A DNA stretch of 64,000 bases. It comes from Cucumis sativus. Its lineage: Eukaryota; Streptophyta; Magnoliopsida; Cucurbitales; Cucurbitaceae. Location of the stretch: contig NC_026659.2 of NCBI RefSeq assembly GCF_000004075.3, positions 3,968,001-4,032,000 on the forward strand. The letters run 5' to 3'. The position numbers and the translations under genes are program-made. Positions 12,033 through 23,776 of the stretch are shown here, one piece after another. The stretch's first letter is position 1. Each line of letters begins with the position of its first letter. The notes beneath the pieces are model-generated. The model ran no database searches. It was given only the letters and a program-made list of their open reading frames with translations, and was not told where the DNA came from.

Positions 12033-13685
12033 ATGGCTGGAGGAGGATTTGTTGCTGAAGGGAGATCAGGAAGGAACTATGAAGGAGGAGTGACTGGTTT
12101 CGTGATAGTCACATGTTTGGTGGCTGCCATGGGAGGTCTTCTCTTCGGTTATGATCTTGGAATCTCAGGTGGCGTTACTTCAATGCCAAGTTTCTTGGAT
12201 CAGTTTTTCCCATCTGTTGTTAAGAAGATGAAAGGTGCCCATGAAAGTGAGTACTGTAAATTTGACAGTGAACTCCTTACTTTGTTTACCTCTTCTCTTT
12301 ACCTTGCTGCGCTCGTCGCTTCCTTCGCCGCCTCTGTCATCACCCGTAAGTTTGGTCGGAAACCATCTATGTTCTTTGGAGGTCTTTCCTTCTTGATTGG
12401 TTCCATTCTTAATGGTGTTGCTAATGGCATTGGTCTCCTCATCATTGGTCGATTGTTGCTTGGTGTTGGAGTTGGTTTTGCCAATCAGGTAACCTATATA
12501 TATCCTTAACTAATTCCCCTTCCATACGTATTTATATGCATGTTTATGAATCAATCATTCATTCTTGGGTTTCGCATTCTTCTTGTTCTTTCAGTCTGTC
12601 CCAGTTTACCTTTCTGAAATGGCACCAGCCAAAATCAGAGGAGCTCTCAATATGGGCTTCCAAATGGCCATTACAATCGGCATCTTGGTGGCGAGTCTTG
12701 TCAACGTCGGTACATCCAAAATCGAAGGCGGATGGGGATGGAGAGTCTCGCTCGCTCTCGCCTCAGTCCCCGCCGTGATGATGACCATCGGAGCCATCTT
12801 CCTTCCAGATACTCCCAACTCCATTCTCGAAAGAGGATTCACAGAGAAGGCCAAGACGATGCTCCAAAAAGTCCGCGGTACCGATAACGTGGAAGAAGAG
12901 TTCAAAGACCTTCTGGATGCAAGTGAAGCTGCAAAGAAAGTAGATCATCCATGGACCAACATACTGAAGCCACAGTACAGACCTCAACTCGTGATGTGCA
13001 CCATAATCCCATTCTTCCAACAACTCACCGGCATTAATGTTATCATGTTCTACGCTCCTGTTCTATTCATGACTCTAGGATTCGGCGACGACGCATCTCT
13101 AATCTCCGCCGTCATCAGCGGTGGTGTCAACGTCCTTGCAACCTTAGTTTCCATCTTCACAGTGGACAAATTCGGACGCAGAATCCTGTTCCTCGAAGGT
13201 GGAGTACAGATGTTCATCTGCAAATTCTAGTAGGAACTCTAATCGGAGTTAAGTTTGGACTGAACGGAGAAGGAACCTTATCGAAATTCGACGCAAACCT
13301 GATTCTGTTCCTGGTGTGCACATACGTAGCGGCATTCGCTTGGTCTTGGGGACCATTGGGTTGGTTGGTACCAAGTGAAATCTGCCCGCTGGAAATTCGA
13401 TCAGCAGGACAAGCAATAAACGTATCAGTGAACATGTTCTTCACGTTCATAATCGCACAAGTGTTCCTGGCGATGCTTTGCCACATGAAATTCGGACTGT
13501 TCTACTTCTTCGCAGGGTTTGTGTTGATAATGACGGTGTTTATATATTTCTTCTTGCCGGAGACAAAGAATGTGCCGATTGAAGAAATGAATAGAGTGTG
13601 GAAGGCGCATTGGTTTTGGGGGAAGTACATTCCCGACGAGGTGATCATTGGCGGCCCTGTGGGGAAGCATGACGACGATGCTTGA
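12033..13685 (+). pseudogene. STP11-like: STP11-like monosaccharide/H+ symporter, copy A, frameshifted
   Basis: Exon 1 is 12033-12488 and exon 2 is 12595-13685, with a 106-bp GT-AG intron after the conserved GVGFANQ. Apart from one base, the gene matches the intact copy B, which encodes a 515-residue, 12-helix sugar porter of the major facilitator superfamily. One C is missing near 13222: copy B reads CTGCCAAATTC, whereas this copy reads CTGCAAATTC. The frame runs into TAG two codons later. The predicted product stops after 363 residues and lacks the last transmembrane helices, the PETKN motif and the C-terminal tail. After the shift the second half is still open in the other frame, and no second lesion is visible, so the break is very recent or is a sequence error. 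The C-terminal half could not be used without re-framing, so I call it a pseudogene, pending read-level confirmation. Confidence 0.85.
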
Positions 13686-16600
13686 TTAACAAATCTACAA
13701 ACCTTCACCCAAAAAAAAAGAAAGAAAAGAATGGAGAAAAACAAGATAGTATTTTATTAAACCTATTATTAACCTCATCATCGTCATCACCATATCTTTC
13801 TATTTGTTGGGGTCCAGCCCTTGTTTTCTCCTTGTACATTTCTTCTTTTCATTTGTAAATTAATTTAAAATAATATACATATTTATGTTTATCTACTTAA
13901 TCTGTGTTGTTATGTTCTACTTCTACATGCATATTGAAACTTGGATGTCTTAGAATTTAAAAATATTAAATATGCATGTCGCGTTGAAACTAGTCTAAAA
14001 TGTATTTGAAGCAATGAAAATGGGTCACAGTTCTTGAAGCAAATTAACTAAAGGTAGTGCATGCATTCATAAAGTTCAATGGAAACTATATATCAATATA
14101 AAGCATTCGCTGATTACACAACTTCTAGTTAGGAAACATTTCTTTTGTGCTAGTCCAATCTCTTAAATGTCATTTGAATTTATGTTTTCCCCTCCCATGG
14201 TATAGTAGAAGCTGAGTCCACCTTACAGGTACTTCATTGTTGCCCATTTCTTTGTTTATGAGATTGTGAATGATGCAATAGTATGTGATGATCCCACGTT
14301 GGGTGTACAGAATAATGCGATTTTCCTCCCACCAAAATGACTGGTGTGTGTATTTTTTTCCACGCCATTTAGGATAAATGGTAGAGTTCTGCGTTGGGAT
14401 AGCTAGACATTGTCTTATTTATGACACTGACTTGGTAATATAACGGGTTAGATTGAAAAGTACAATATTGTAATACCTTTTAGAGCTTTTAGCCCGATTG
14501 GGTGTGATATTATTACATCTCTAAGCACTCAAGAATCAATTATTATGGACCTTCCCACCCTGTTAGCATGAACATGAACATAAAAATCTCCCTTCATATT
14601 GTCCATACAACACATATATTAAAATGATAGGTACCTCGAAGGATTTCTATTATGACATTATTGGTTTTGGTCTTTTCAATCCTCCTATGGTCATTTATTT
14701 AGTAACAATTGTAGCATTACACTGGTATCCTTTTCAAAAATACAGTTGCAGCATTACAAGTAACTAACATTGAGAACTTCGAAAGACCATACTCAATAAT
14801 GTTGGCAGTTCCTGCAGGAGCATACTAATAGAATCAATACTAAAATGCAACTGTGACCCACTTGTTATTGCATCCATTATGAACCCTACTTTTAACTCTC
14901 ACGCAAACTCCTTGAAAAATGGTAAATTGCAATGATGCCAACAATGGCTACTATGGTTTAGGATTTAAGGACAAGGGAATTTAGAGTTTAGAATTTAAGA
15001 TTCGAGGTTTAAGAATTCCTATTTAAGGTTTAGGAGGTTGAGTTTGGGTTTAGGTTATAGATTTAAGGTTGGAGTTTGGAGTATTTGGTTTATTAAGTAC
15101 TAAGGTCATGATATTTGGTCATCTTTCATATCTTTGATTATAGCACAAAAGGGTTTCTGTTGAGTTTACCAGTTTTTTCTATCTCACCTTTAGTTCCAAT
15201 TTTCATTTAATGTTTGGTTTATTTTCAGTTTTTAATTCAAGTTAATTATTAGTAATTTTAGTATATCTTTAATTAATTAAAATTAACTTTAGGTTTTTGT
15301 TCTTGCAAAGAGAGTTTGACGTCTCGTATAAAATATGTATAATAATTTTGTGTACCACATTTCACATTTTTGTATATCACAAATTTTTTCCTACTTCGAT
15401 AAAAAAAAAGTTGTTTAATTTCGATTTCATTTTCTTCTTTCTTCTCTTGATTTAACAAACATGAGAAATTGATAGGCTTAGGTAAATAAAATAAACTGCC
15501 ACAAACCCTAGAAAAATAAATAAAGTGTCACATACAAGTCTCCAAGTGTAAAAAATGATATATAACTAAACGCTTTCATACAATTAGAACCCTTTCTTAA
15601 TTTTGTCCAAATTTAAACACATTTTACGGAAATATATGTAAACGTCGCAAATCTCCAAATGTAAAAAAACACACACACACATAACACCATAGCCTCAATT
15701 TACAATGTCGAACACATATATGAATCGATTCTAATGCAACCAAACTTTTAAAAAAAATATAATATGTACGACAAACTTACTATCATGATCCAAATGTTTA
15801 AATTAGGGTATGCAATAAACGAACCTCAAACTAAGAACGTGATAGCGGTACGTGTTTGATGTTGTAGTAAGAAGAAAACAAACAAAATGGTAAAAGAGTG
15901 TATAACCCTAAGGTTCAACAAAAGTGATAGGAGATAGAGTATTTGTTAAAGCACAAGTTCATTAATGAAATTAAACCTCAAAATTTTGAGGTTGATAGCA
16001 CAAGTTCATAACCGTTCAAATATGCACTAAACTTTGTATTAATTTCTCAAAATCAAATGGCAACATCAAATCCACCCGACCACTAATCCCTCACATCACC
16101 ATTTAATCTCATATTTTTATATTATTTAAACTCAAAAAACTTTTTACCACTACAAATTACCATAATTCATCTTTGGTTTACCGTTTTATAAATGCTAATT
16201 AATAAAGTGTCTAAGAATCAAATAATAGCGTGTTTGGTTATAGATAGAAAAAAACATTATTAGAGAGTTTTATGAACAAAAGTTAATTAGTTAACGGGGA
16301 GATATCATTTAATATATTGAATAAAAATGTTAATTAATTAAGAACTAATAAATATGTGTATGCATTACATTAACTTCCATCTTAATTGAATTCCTTATTG
16401 ACCAAACTGCCTCTAATTTTTTTGAACAATTTTTTAAAAAAATTTAAAATCACTGGCAACATTAATTAAACCACGACTGATTTTTTTCTTCTTATATTTG
16501 TATTTTTTAAATGTTGTTATGTAAATATACATGTTAATATACTTTGGATATAATTGGTATGTTTGTAGGTAAATATAAATATGATATATATAACTATGAA

Positions 16601-16788
16601 TTAATATACAAATGAAAGACGAAATGTAGAGAGGAGAAAAACAAGGACTGGACCCCAACAAATTGAAATGTGAAGTAAAGAAAGATATGATGATGATGAG
16701 GTTAATAATAGGTTTAATAAAATACTATCTTGTTTTTCTCCATTCTTTTCTTTCTTTTTTTTTGGGTGAAGGTTTGTAGATTTGTTAA
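13686..16788. other. Spacer between the two convergent STP copies
   Basis: This 3.1-kb spacer separates the two stop codons. Its edges (to about 13880 and from about 16565) are diverged continuations of the inverted repeat and should be 3' UTR. The centre has no coding frame that I recognise. Around 14950-15090 there is a run of degenerate TTTAGG/TTTAAG words resembling decayed telomere-like repeat. Confidence 0.6.
14950..15090. repeat. Degenerate telomere-like (TTTAGG-type) repeat
   Basis: The plus strand carries many imperfect copies of GTTTAGG, ATTTAAGG and GTTTAAG within about 140 bases. The units are too diverged to call a true interstitial telomere. They stand out by composition and lie close to the centre (about 15237) of the STP palindrome. 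Confidence 0.4.
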
Positions 16789-18442
16789 TCAAGCATCGTC
16801 GTCATGCTTCCCCACAGGGCCGCCAATGATCACCTCGTCGGGAATGTACTTCCCCCAAAACCAATGCGCCTTCCACACTCTATTCATTTCTTCAATCGGC
16901 ACATTCTTTGTCTCCGGCAAGAAGAAATATATAAACACCGTCATTATCAACACAAACCCTGCGAAGAAGTAGAACAGTCCGAATTTCATGTGGCAAAGCA
17001 TCGCCAGGAACACTTGTGCGATTATGAACGTGAAGAACATGTTCACTGATACGTTTATTGCTTGTCCTGCTGATCGAATTTCCAGCGGGCAGATTTCACT
17101 TGGTACCAACCAACCCAATGGTCCCCAAGACCAAGCGAATGCCGCTACGTATGTGCACACCAGGAACAGAATCAGGTTTGCGTCGAATTTCGATAAGGTT
17201 CCTTCTCCGTTCAGTCCAAACTTAACTCCGATTAGAGTTCCTACTAGAATTTGGCAGATGAACATCTGTACTCCACCTTCGAGGAACAGGATTCTGCGTC
17301 CGAATTTGTCCACTGTGAAGATGGAAACTAAGGTTGCAAGGACGTTGACACCACCGCTGATGACGGCGGAGATTAGAGATGCGTCGTCGCCGAATCCTAG
17401 AGTCATGAATAGAACAGGAGCGTAGAACATGATAACATTAATGCCGGTGAGTTGTTGGAAGAATGGGATTATGGTGCACATCACGAGTTGAGGTCTGTAC
17501 TGTGGCTTCAGTATGTTGGTCCATGGATGATCTACTTTCTTTGCAGCTTCACTTGCATCCAGAAGGTCTTTGAACTCTTCTTCCACGTTATCGGTACCGC
17601 GGACTTTTTGGAGCATCGTCTTGGCCTTCTCTGTGAATCCTCTTTCGAGAATGGAGTTGGGAGTATCTGGAAGGAAGATGGCTCCGATGGTCATCATCAC
17701 GGCGGGGACTGAGGCGAGAGCGAGCGAGACTCTCCATCCCCATCCGCCTTCGATTTTGGATGTACCGACGTTGACAAGACTCGCCACCAAGATGCCGATT
17801 GTAATGGCCATTTGGAAGCCCATATTGAGAGCTCCTCTGATTTTGGCTGGTGCCATTTCAGAAAGGTAAACTGGGACAGACTGAAAGAACAAGAAGAATG
17901 CGAAACCCAAGAATGAATGATTGATTCATAAACATGCATATAAATACGTATGGAAGGGGAATTAGTTAAGGATATATATAGGTTACCTGATTGGCAAAAC
18001 CAACTCCAACACCAAGCAACAATCGACCAATGATGAGGAGACCAATGCCATTAGCAACACCATTAAGAATGGAACCAATCAAGAAGGAAAGACCTCCAAA
18101 GAACATAGATGGTTTCCGACCAAACTTACGGGTGATGACAGAGGCGGCGAAGGAAGCGACGAGCGCAGCAAGGTAAAGAGAAGAGGTAAACAAAGTAAGG
18201 AGTTCACTGTCAAATTTACAGTACTCACTTTCATGGGCACCTTTCATCTTCTTAACAACAGATGGGAAAAACTGATCCAAGAAACTTGGCATTGAAGTAA
18301 CGCCACCTGAGATTCCAAGATCATAACCGAAGAGAAGACCTCCCATGGCAGCCACCAAACATGTGACTATCACGAAACCAGTCACTCCTCCTTCATAGTT
18401 CCTTCCTGATCTCCCTTCAGCAACAAATCCTCCTCCAGCCAT
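16789..18442 (-). CDS. STP11-like: STP11-like monosaccharide/H+ symporter, copy B (intact)
   Basis: Exon 1 is 17987-18442 and exon 2 is 16789-17880 on the minus strand, giving 515 residues, the usual STP length. STP proteins import hexoses with protons across the plasma membrane. Visible family signatures are the N-terminal [28 protein letters not shown] in helix 1, the loop FGRKPS (107-112), [16 protein letters not shown] (222-228), [24 protein letters not shown] (342-348), [18 protein letters not shown] and the C-terminal [11 protein letters not shown]. The tail [15 protein letters not shown] resembles Arabidopsis STP11, a pollen-tube transporter. The neighbouring TCP7-like gene supports this assignment. 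The intron follows GVGFANQ, a conserved STP position. Expression in pollen is inferred from the family only. The gene converges on copy A. Confidence 0.93.
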
Positions 18443-18963
18443 TTTTTTATTTTTTATTTTTTTTATCAAATCAAATCAAATATGTAAATTAAATTATATC
18501 AAAGGAAAAGGGATTAACTTAAGAACTAGGAATCACAGATTGTATATTAATCTGCACTGTCAATATCATAAAATATGTTTTCTTTTTATATCAATTCTTT
18601 CGAAAATGCTTAAGTTGATGGGTAGAATTTGAATAGAAAAGATTTCACCAGTGGATGGATGATTATATGGGGGTCTTTCAGAAACAGAGTACCACCATAT
18701 ATATATATATATATATACAAATATTAACTAACAAGTAATAGTATAATATATACACATGTATGTATGTAGTATATATATATCTAATAACTGTAACTGAAAG
18801 CCCTTACATCCACTGAGATAAAAGAAGAAAGAATTGATACAAAAATAAAAATGTAAATCCCTTTGTTATGTCATTTCTCAGGAAAGAAAATTAGAAAGAT
18901 CAAAGCTTTATCCTCAATTTCTCCCTGTGAACTTGACTTTTCCCCATTCTTCACTTCTCTTCT

Positions 18964-18971
18964 TATATACC
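18964..18971 (-). promoter_or_regulatory. TATA box of STP copy B
   Basis: This is the mirror of the copy A box (GTATATAAG on the minus strand) at the same distance from the ATG. Upstream homology to copy A ends about 140 bases further on, so the two genes share a core promoter but not distal control sequence. Confidence 0.5.
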
Positions 18972-19112
18972 CTTTTCCACTTCTCCATTTTTAGTATTTC
19001 TTTTCCCCATTTTATTATCTTACTGTTCAAACAATATTATCCTCTGTCTCAACTTTGAAAATCTTCTTCCTATTAATTACCCTCCATTTTTAAGACCAAT
19101 TCCTGTGGATTC

Positions 19113-21289
19113 TCTTTATTTTAGCAGAACTGCTTTCCCATTTTTCCTATTTTTGGGATATTTATCATATCATACATTTACTCATTATCTTCTTTCTTCC
19201 TTTTTTTCAGATTTAGTTGGCAGATTTGCTTCTGTCCAAATTCAACTTATTTCATTAACCAAAATGAAAGGTGTTCGAGTTATTACCACAATTCTTATCC
19301 CTTAGTTGTTGTCTTATAAAGTATAAAAATTGTATTATCTTAATAGTGTATCATCCAAATGAATTACACTGTATTTTACTCAAAAACATAGTGTTCATAT
19401 ATACTGCTTGTGTCCTGTTGAGGTTGAAAAAGGCTAAACTTGTGTTTTGATATACTTCTCAAGTCATGTTAAGGTTAAGAAATGAAATTTTTATCAAGAA
19501 AGTAACGAAATTTTTTAAAGCTGAATTCAAATGAGTGCCGAATTTGATCAAATAATGCAAGAACATGATCGTTGTATTTAAAATAATGGATAGTTTTTTT
19601 AAGCCTAAGTGTTAAATCAATAATATTCATTAAAATTAGTAGAGAACAGTGAAGATCCTAAAGTGAAAAGTGAAGCTATTTGTATAGCTACTAATAAATT
19701 TGAAAAATTTTGAATTTCTTGTTAGGCATGACTATATTTCATGATATCCAATTCATTCATATATTTAAAATTGATTTTATTCAGAACATAAATCTATCCA
19801 ATAAAAAATATTCGTAGTTATAAAATACTTAAATTATATATATTATCTATTTAAACACAAAATGTATAACAAAAATATTCAATAGAATGGAAAATGGGGT
19901 GATATGGATTGGAGAGGATGGAGAAGGCAAATGTGGAATTAAGTTAACAATTTTCTCATTATTTTAGGTATTTCAAAAACTATATAATATAAAGAAGTGA
20001 TTCTGGAATAATCATTTTTTCAAAATCATTAGAAATATGATGTTTTGAAAATCAATTTTAAGTGATTTCTTATTTTTCTAAAATCACTTTCAATAGGCTG
20101 TCAAATACTAAATTTTCATGCAAATGTGATTTTGACAAATCACTACCAAGTACACAGTTAGTTGCATTCTTTAAAGTTGTAATTAAAGTACATTTAAATT
20201 GGCATGGTCTAAAACGTTGTGTGTTAATAGGTTTTCTATTCAACTTCACGAAAAAAATTATACTCAAAAGTCATAAATTTTATTTTATACCATATCGAAT
20301 TTTATACTTTTAGATTCAATCTCACATCATTACAAATTTTGTCCAAAAAAAAGTTATTTGTAAGATATTTTTAAAGTTAAACAACAACTTGATTAGATAT
20401 AAATGTGAAAAGTTGAGAAAGTTTATAATTTTTAAAACGATGCTATCAAACAGACTCAAAATCTTGATATCAACTAGAATAGAACGATTTTTTTTTTTGT
20501 AAAATTAAACTTATTGTATAATTTATCCATTTTTGCTTCGAAAGTTGAGACCTATTAATGTGAACAAAAGGTTGAATGTTCGTAACTATGGTTTATCGCA
20601 ACTGAGGTCATTTGTTCGTTCGAGTCATTATTCTCTTGGTTGATGATAGTCTTAATCAACTATACATTTTTAAATTGACAATTTATAGATCCCTATGCTT
20701 TGACATTTATACATTCCAATATGTTTAATTCTTACATACTTATTGCAATATCTGGTCAACCTAAAGGTATTGCCTAACTGGTTGAGTATTCTAATTTACA
20801 ACTTTTAACTCAAAAGATAAGTTGAATGCAAAACTTTATACGGACGAATCTAACTCTAACTCACTAGCATCCCTAGTTTAACGTGAAAGAAATAGATTTG
20901 TATTAATTTGAAACGAGCAAAAGAAAGGAGTCTTTACATGTCATCTTTAACTACAAACGTGGAAATGGATGACATACTAGTAAAAAAGAAAAGGAAAAAA
21001 AAAAGTCAAAATAACTATATTTGATATAAATCCTTAGCTCCTAAACAACACATAATATCTATTATATTCTCTCTTTTTCTTCGTTATTTATAGAGTTGAA
21101 TTTCCCAATGGTTTCAGCATGATTTGGGTTACCTATCAATCATTTATTGGATGAACTATCACCTCGTGGTTCAAAGGAAGTCAGGTCCCCATCCATTAGG
21201 TAATTGAAGTATTCAAGCACAAATTAACATGTAAAGTATAAATGAATGAATCAATAAACAGCAAACATACTTTTTTAGGAATCATTGCT
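19113..21289. other. Intergenic region upstream of STP copy B
   Basis: About 2.2 kb of AT-rich DNA. Its first part should be the distal promoter of STP copy B. Several short stretches of the type TTTTGAAAATCA/TAAAATCACTTT (about 20030-20100) resemble pieces of foldback elements, and a related motif recurs near 54930-55060. No gene was recognised. Confidence 0.55.
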
Positions 21290-22407
21290 AATGACGTTTT
21301 CAGCAACTTTAATGGAAGAACAGATGCCTCATGGAATGCCATGATATTGGGTTATGCTAAGAATGGAAGAGTGAGGGAGTGAGGGAGTGAGGCTTTGAAT
21401 GGTTTTTATGAAACGCAATCTCTGGGTATGAAATGTCAAACCTGCTCTTCCAGAATCATCAATTACTCGCTAGGCAAAATTAATTGATGGACTCGTTATT
21501 GGATCTTGTTCGGGCAACGACAATTTTGTAACAATCGCTCTTGTGGGACATGTATGCAAAATGTGGAGTCATTCATATGACAAGGAAGCTTTTTTATTTT
21601 ACATGAGCAATAAACGACATGTCATAACATAGAATGTGATGATAGATGGAATGGAACGCCTAGACTTGAAAAGACTCTTCCATATTTCTTTGAAAATATG
21701 AAAAAAAAAGGAAGAGTAGAGTCAAATTATATTACATTTTTATCTGTCATCTCTGCTTGCCGGACTCTGCCATTTAGATTGGAGGCTTCAATGGATCACT
21801 ACGGTGCTGTGGTTGACCTTATCGGTCGAGCTAGCAGGATCAAAGAAGTCTCGGATTGTACTCAAAACATGCCTATTGGTCTAGGGATTACTGTATGTGG
21901 TGCTACGTTGGATGCTAGTAAATTCACAAAAATGTTGAATTGGGAGGGAGCCGCTACAAACTATTTGAGTTGAACCCGGAGGAAGGTGGCTACTATGTCT
22001 TGCTTGCGGATATTTATGCTTCTGCTTCAAAACGGAATAAGTTAGCTGAAGTAAAAAAAAGCAATATAATAAAGAAGCAGTGGCTTAAGAAAACTCCCGG
22101 TTGTAGCTCGGTGGAGTTGAGAAATGATGTTCATTTTCTCTATTCAGCAAGCACAACTCATCCACAATTCAAGAGAACATATGCCTTAAACTTGGGAAAT
22201 GAAATCAAGACAGCTAGCTATGTGCCCGACACTAACTTGATTAACAATGTAGAAGGCGATGTGCAAGAACAGCTCCTCAATAGCCATAGTAAACAGCTTG
22301 CCGTTGCTTTTGGTCATTTAAATACTAGTCCCGGTACTACGATACTTGTCCGAAAGATTAGGAAGGGAAAAACAAAAGGCCGCTCATTTCGAGGTCATTG
22401 GAACTAG
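21290..22407 (+). pseudogene. Decayed DYW/E-class PPR protein remnant
   Basis: Translating in shifting frames gives pieces of a PLS-type pentatricopeptide protein. First comes SWNAMILGYAKNGRV (about 21330-21372), then an in-frame TGA beside a triplicated GAGTGAGG-like run. A garbled ALVDMYAKCG-like stretch lies near 21540. Then come YITFLSVISAC, MDHYGAVVDLIGRA, and after another frame change LFELNPEEGGYYVLLADIY, KKTPGCSSVELRN (the E/E+ motif) and LNTSPGTTILVRK, where the DYW deaminase domain should begin. The DYW domain proper, with its HxE and CxxC zinc ligands, is absent. Intact relatives act in RNA editing in organelles. Several stops and frameshifts rule out function. The gene is truncated at both ends and converges on the mTERF gene. 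Confidence 0.85.
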
Positions 22408-22654
22408 AGTTAGGCTACATACTTAGCAACATTAAGAAATATACAACAATAGATTTAGCTAAGAGCCTTAAAATTGAAAAGGAAAACAACAGAACTCTCC
22501 CACTTTGAAAGAGAGAGAGATCTTGAAAATCTGAAAAAGCAGTGTTCTGAAACAGTAGGCTCAATAACAACAAAAATGGTCCTCCATTTGAAGATAATGA
22601 TGCTGAAATTTAAACTATAAGAAGAGAAGACTGTTAACTTACAGCTTTCCAATC

Positions 22655-23776
22655 CTATAGAACAGAACTGGTTTCGGCTGTGACATTGCCCCGGTATATG
22701 TCCATTAGCTTTGGTATTTCATCCAAATGCTTTAGAACATAAGTCTCCACAAATTGTCTCTCCACTAGTGTTAGCGCCCGAGCAACCTTTCTGTCCTTAA
22801 GAAGATTTTTTACCTTCAAAACCTCAAGAACTTTGTACCTTGGCCAGAGCTTGTCGACTGAATACGTGAAGAACTTAGGGTAAGAAATTACAGTTTCTGG
22901 ATCCAACTTCGCAGTGTTGAAACAGAAATCTGCAACATCCCTAAATGCCTCCTCTGAACGAGCTAAACAAATTGGCTGTCTCTTAAATAGTGTAAGTATC
23001 TCATTCTCAGACCATCCTAAACTCTTCAAAACATTTATTTTCTTCTTCCAGGTTGAATCACTCATTGCACACCTTACTCTAAGAGCATGAAGAAACCTAG
23101 CAGACTTTGGTTCAATGCCCAATTCTTTAACCATTTTCACTACTTGAATCATTCTATCAACCGTATGCATTATAGTTCTAGAATTATATGCAATCAGTTT
23201 TGCTATATTGCTAGAAGGTACTCCTTCACTGGCTAAAACATCAATGTTAGATTTTAAAATACCCTTAAAATCAGAAGTTAGAAGCCAGGGAGAACGACGA
23301 ATAGCACTAATTACTTGTTCATCCGATCCAAGCATTTCCTTTAGGAAAAAAAACAATGGTTTTAACTGAGAATCTAAGTTCCTGTAAAGAATCCAAGGGT
23401 TTGATAGGAATAGCTTAAAAAGTAAAGGACCGACGAACCCGATTTCCTGGAGGAACTCGAATTTAGGCTTCAGATTGTTGGATACTCTGGATTGAAGGAT
23501 GAAAGGTCGCTTGGAGACCAACTTGGCGATCTCTGAATCCTCGAATCCATGCGATTTCAAGAAACCGATAATGGCTTCGTACTGCTGGATGTTTTTTTCA
23601 TCGAATTGGAACTTTCGACCGGCGACGAAAGAAGGAGATTCTGAAGAAAGGCGACATGAATTTTTGAGGAATTCGAGGGTAGAAACAGAGGGCAAAGGCA
23701 ATGTAGAAGTAGAAATGGTATTGAGAGAACGTTTTTGGAAGAAATGTAGAAGAAAAGTGGAGGAAAATTTGAACAT
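22655..23776 (-). CDS. Mitochondrial transcription termination factor (mTERF) family protein
   Basis: Single-exon gene of 373 residues. The N-terminus (MFKFSSTFLLHFFQKRSLNT...) is rich in Phe, Ser and basic residues without acids, as expected for a mitochondrial targeting peptide. The body consists of repeated mTERF helices: recurring blocks such as FLKSHGFEDSEIAKLVSKRP, IRRSPWLLTS, NVLKSLGWSENEILTLFKRQP and VISYPKFFTYSVDK show the L-x3-G pattern followed by a conserved Pro about ten residues on. mTERF proteins bind organellar nucleic acid and affect transcription termination, splicing or RNA maturation. Intronless members of this size form a large, often tandemly duplicated plant group with no assigned targets. 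I cannot name the individual member. The start is the first ATG, and it opens the targeting peptide. Confidence 0.92.
   Translation of the reverse strand: MFKFSSTFLLHFFQKRSLNTISTSTLPLPSVSTLEFLKNSCRLSSESPSFVAGRKFQFDEKNIQQYEAIIGFLKSHGFEDSEIAKLVSKRPFILQSRVSNNLKPKFEFLQEIGFVGPLLFKLFLSNPWILYRNLDSQLKPLFFFLKEMLGSDEQVISAIRRSPWLLTSDFKGILKSNIDVLASEGVPSSNIAKLIAYNSRTIMHTVDRMIQVVKMVKELGIEPKSARFLHALRVRCAMSDSTWKKKINVLKSLGWSENEILTLFKRQPICLARSEEAFRDVADFCFNTAKLDPETVISYPKFFTYSVDKLWPRYKVLEVLKVKNLLKDRKVARALTLVERQFVETYVLKHLDEIPKLMDIYRGNVTAETSSVL

Larger units (their letters stand above)
11383..13880 (+). repeat. Left arm of large inverted repeat carrying STP copy A
   Basis: This arm matches the reverse complement of about 16565-19112. 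From 11443 to 13222 paired positions sum to 30475 with no gap. After a single missing base in this arm they sum to 30474. The segment from about 11531 to 13778 appears base-identical except for that deletion, even in the 21-base TA run near 11758. At 11460-11530 there are only three substitutions that I could find. Beyond 13779 the arms remain recognisably homologous (shared TTTGTTGGGGTCCAG) but carry many substitutions and indels. The outer homology stops near 11383, after an unrelated stretch at about 11414-11432. Confidence 0.9.
16565..19112 (-). repeat. Right arm of large inverted repeat carrying STP copy B
   Basis: This is the reverse-complement partner of 11383-13880. The central approximately 2.25 kb appears identical to the left arm apart from the extra C that keeps this copy in frame. 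Inner-edge sequence (16565-16695) and outer-edge sequence (about 19043-19112) are diverged or contain replaced segments. The outer edge has about 37 bases where the left arm has about 19 unrelated ones. Confidence 0.9.
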
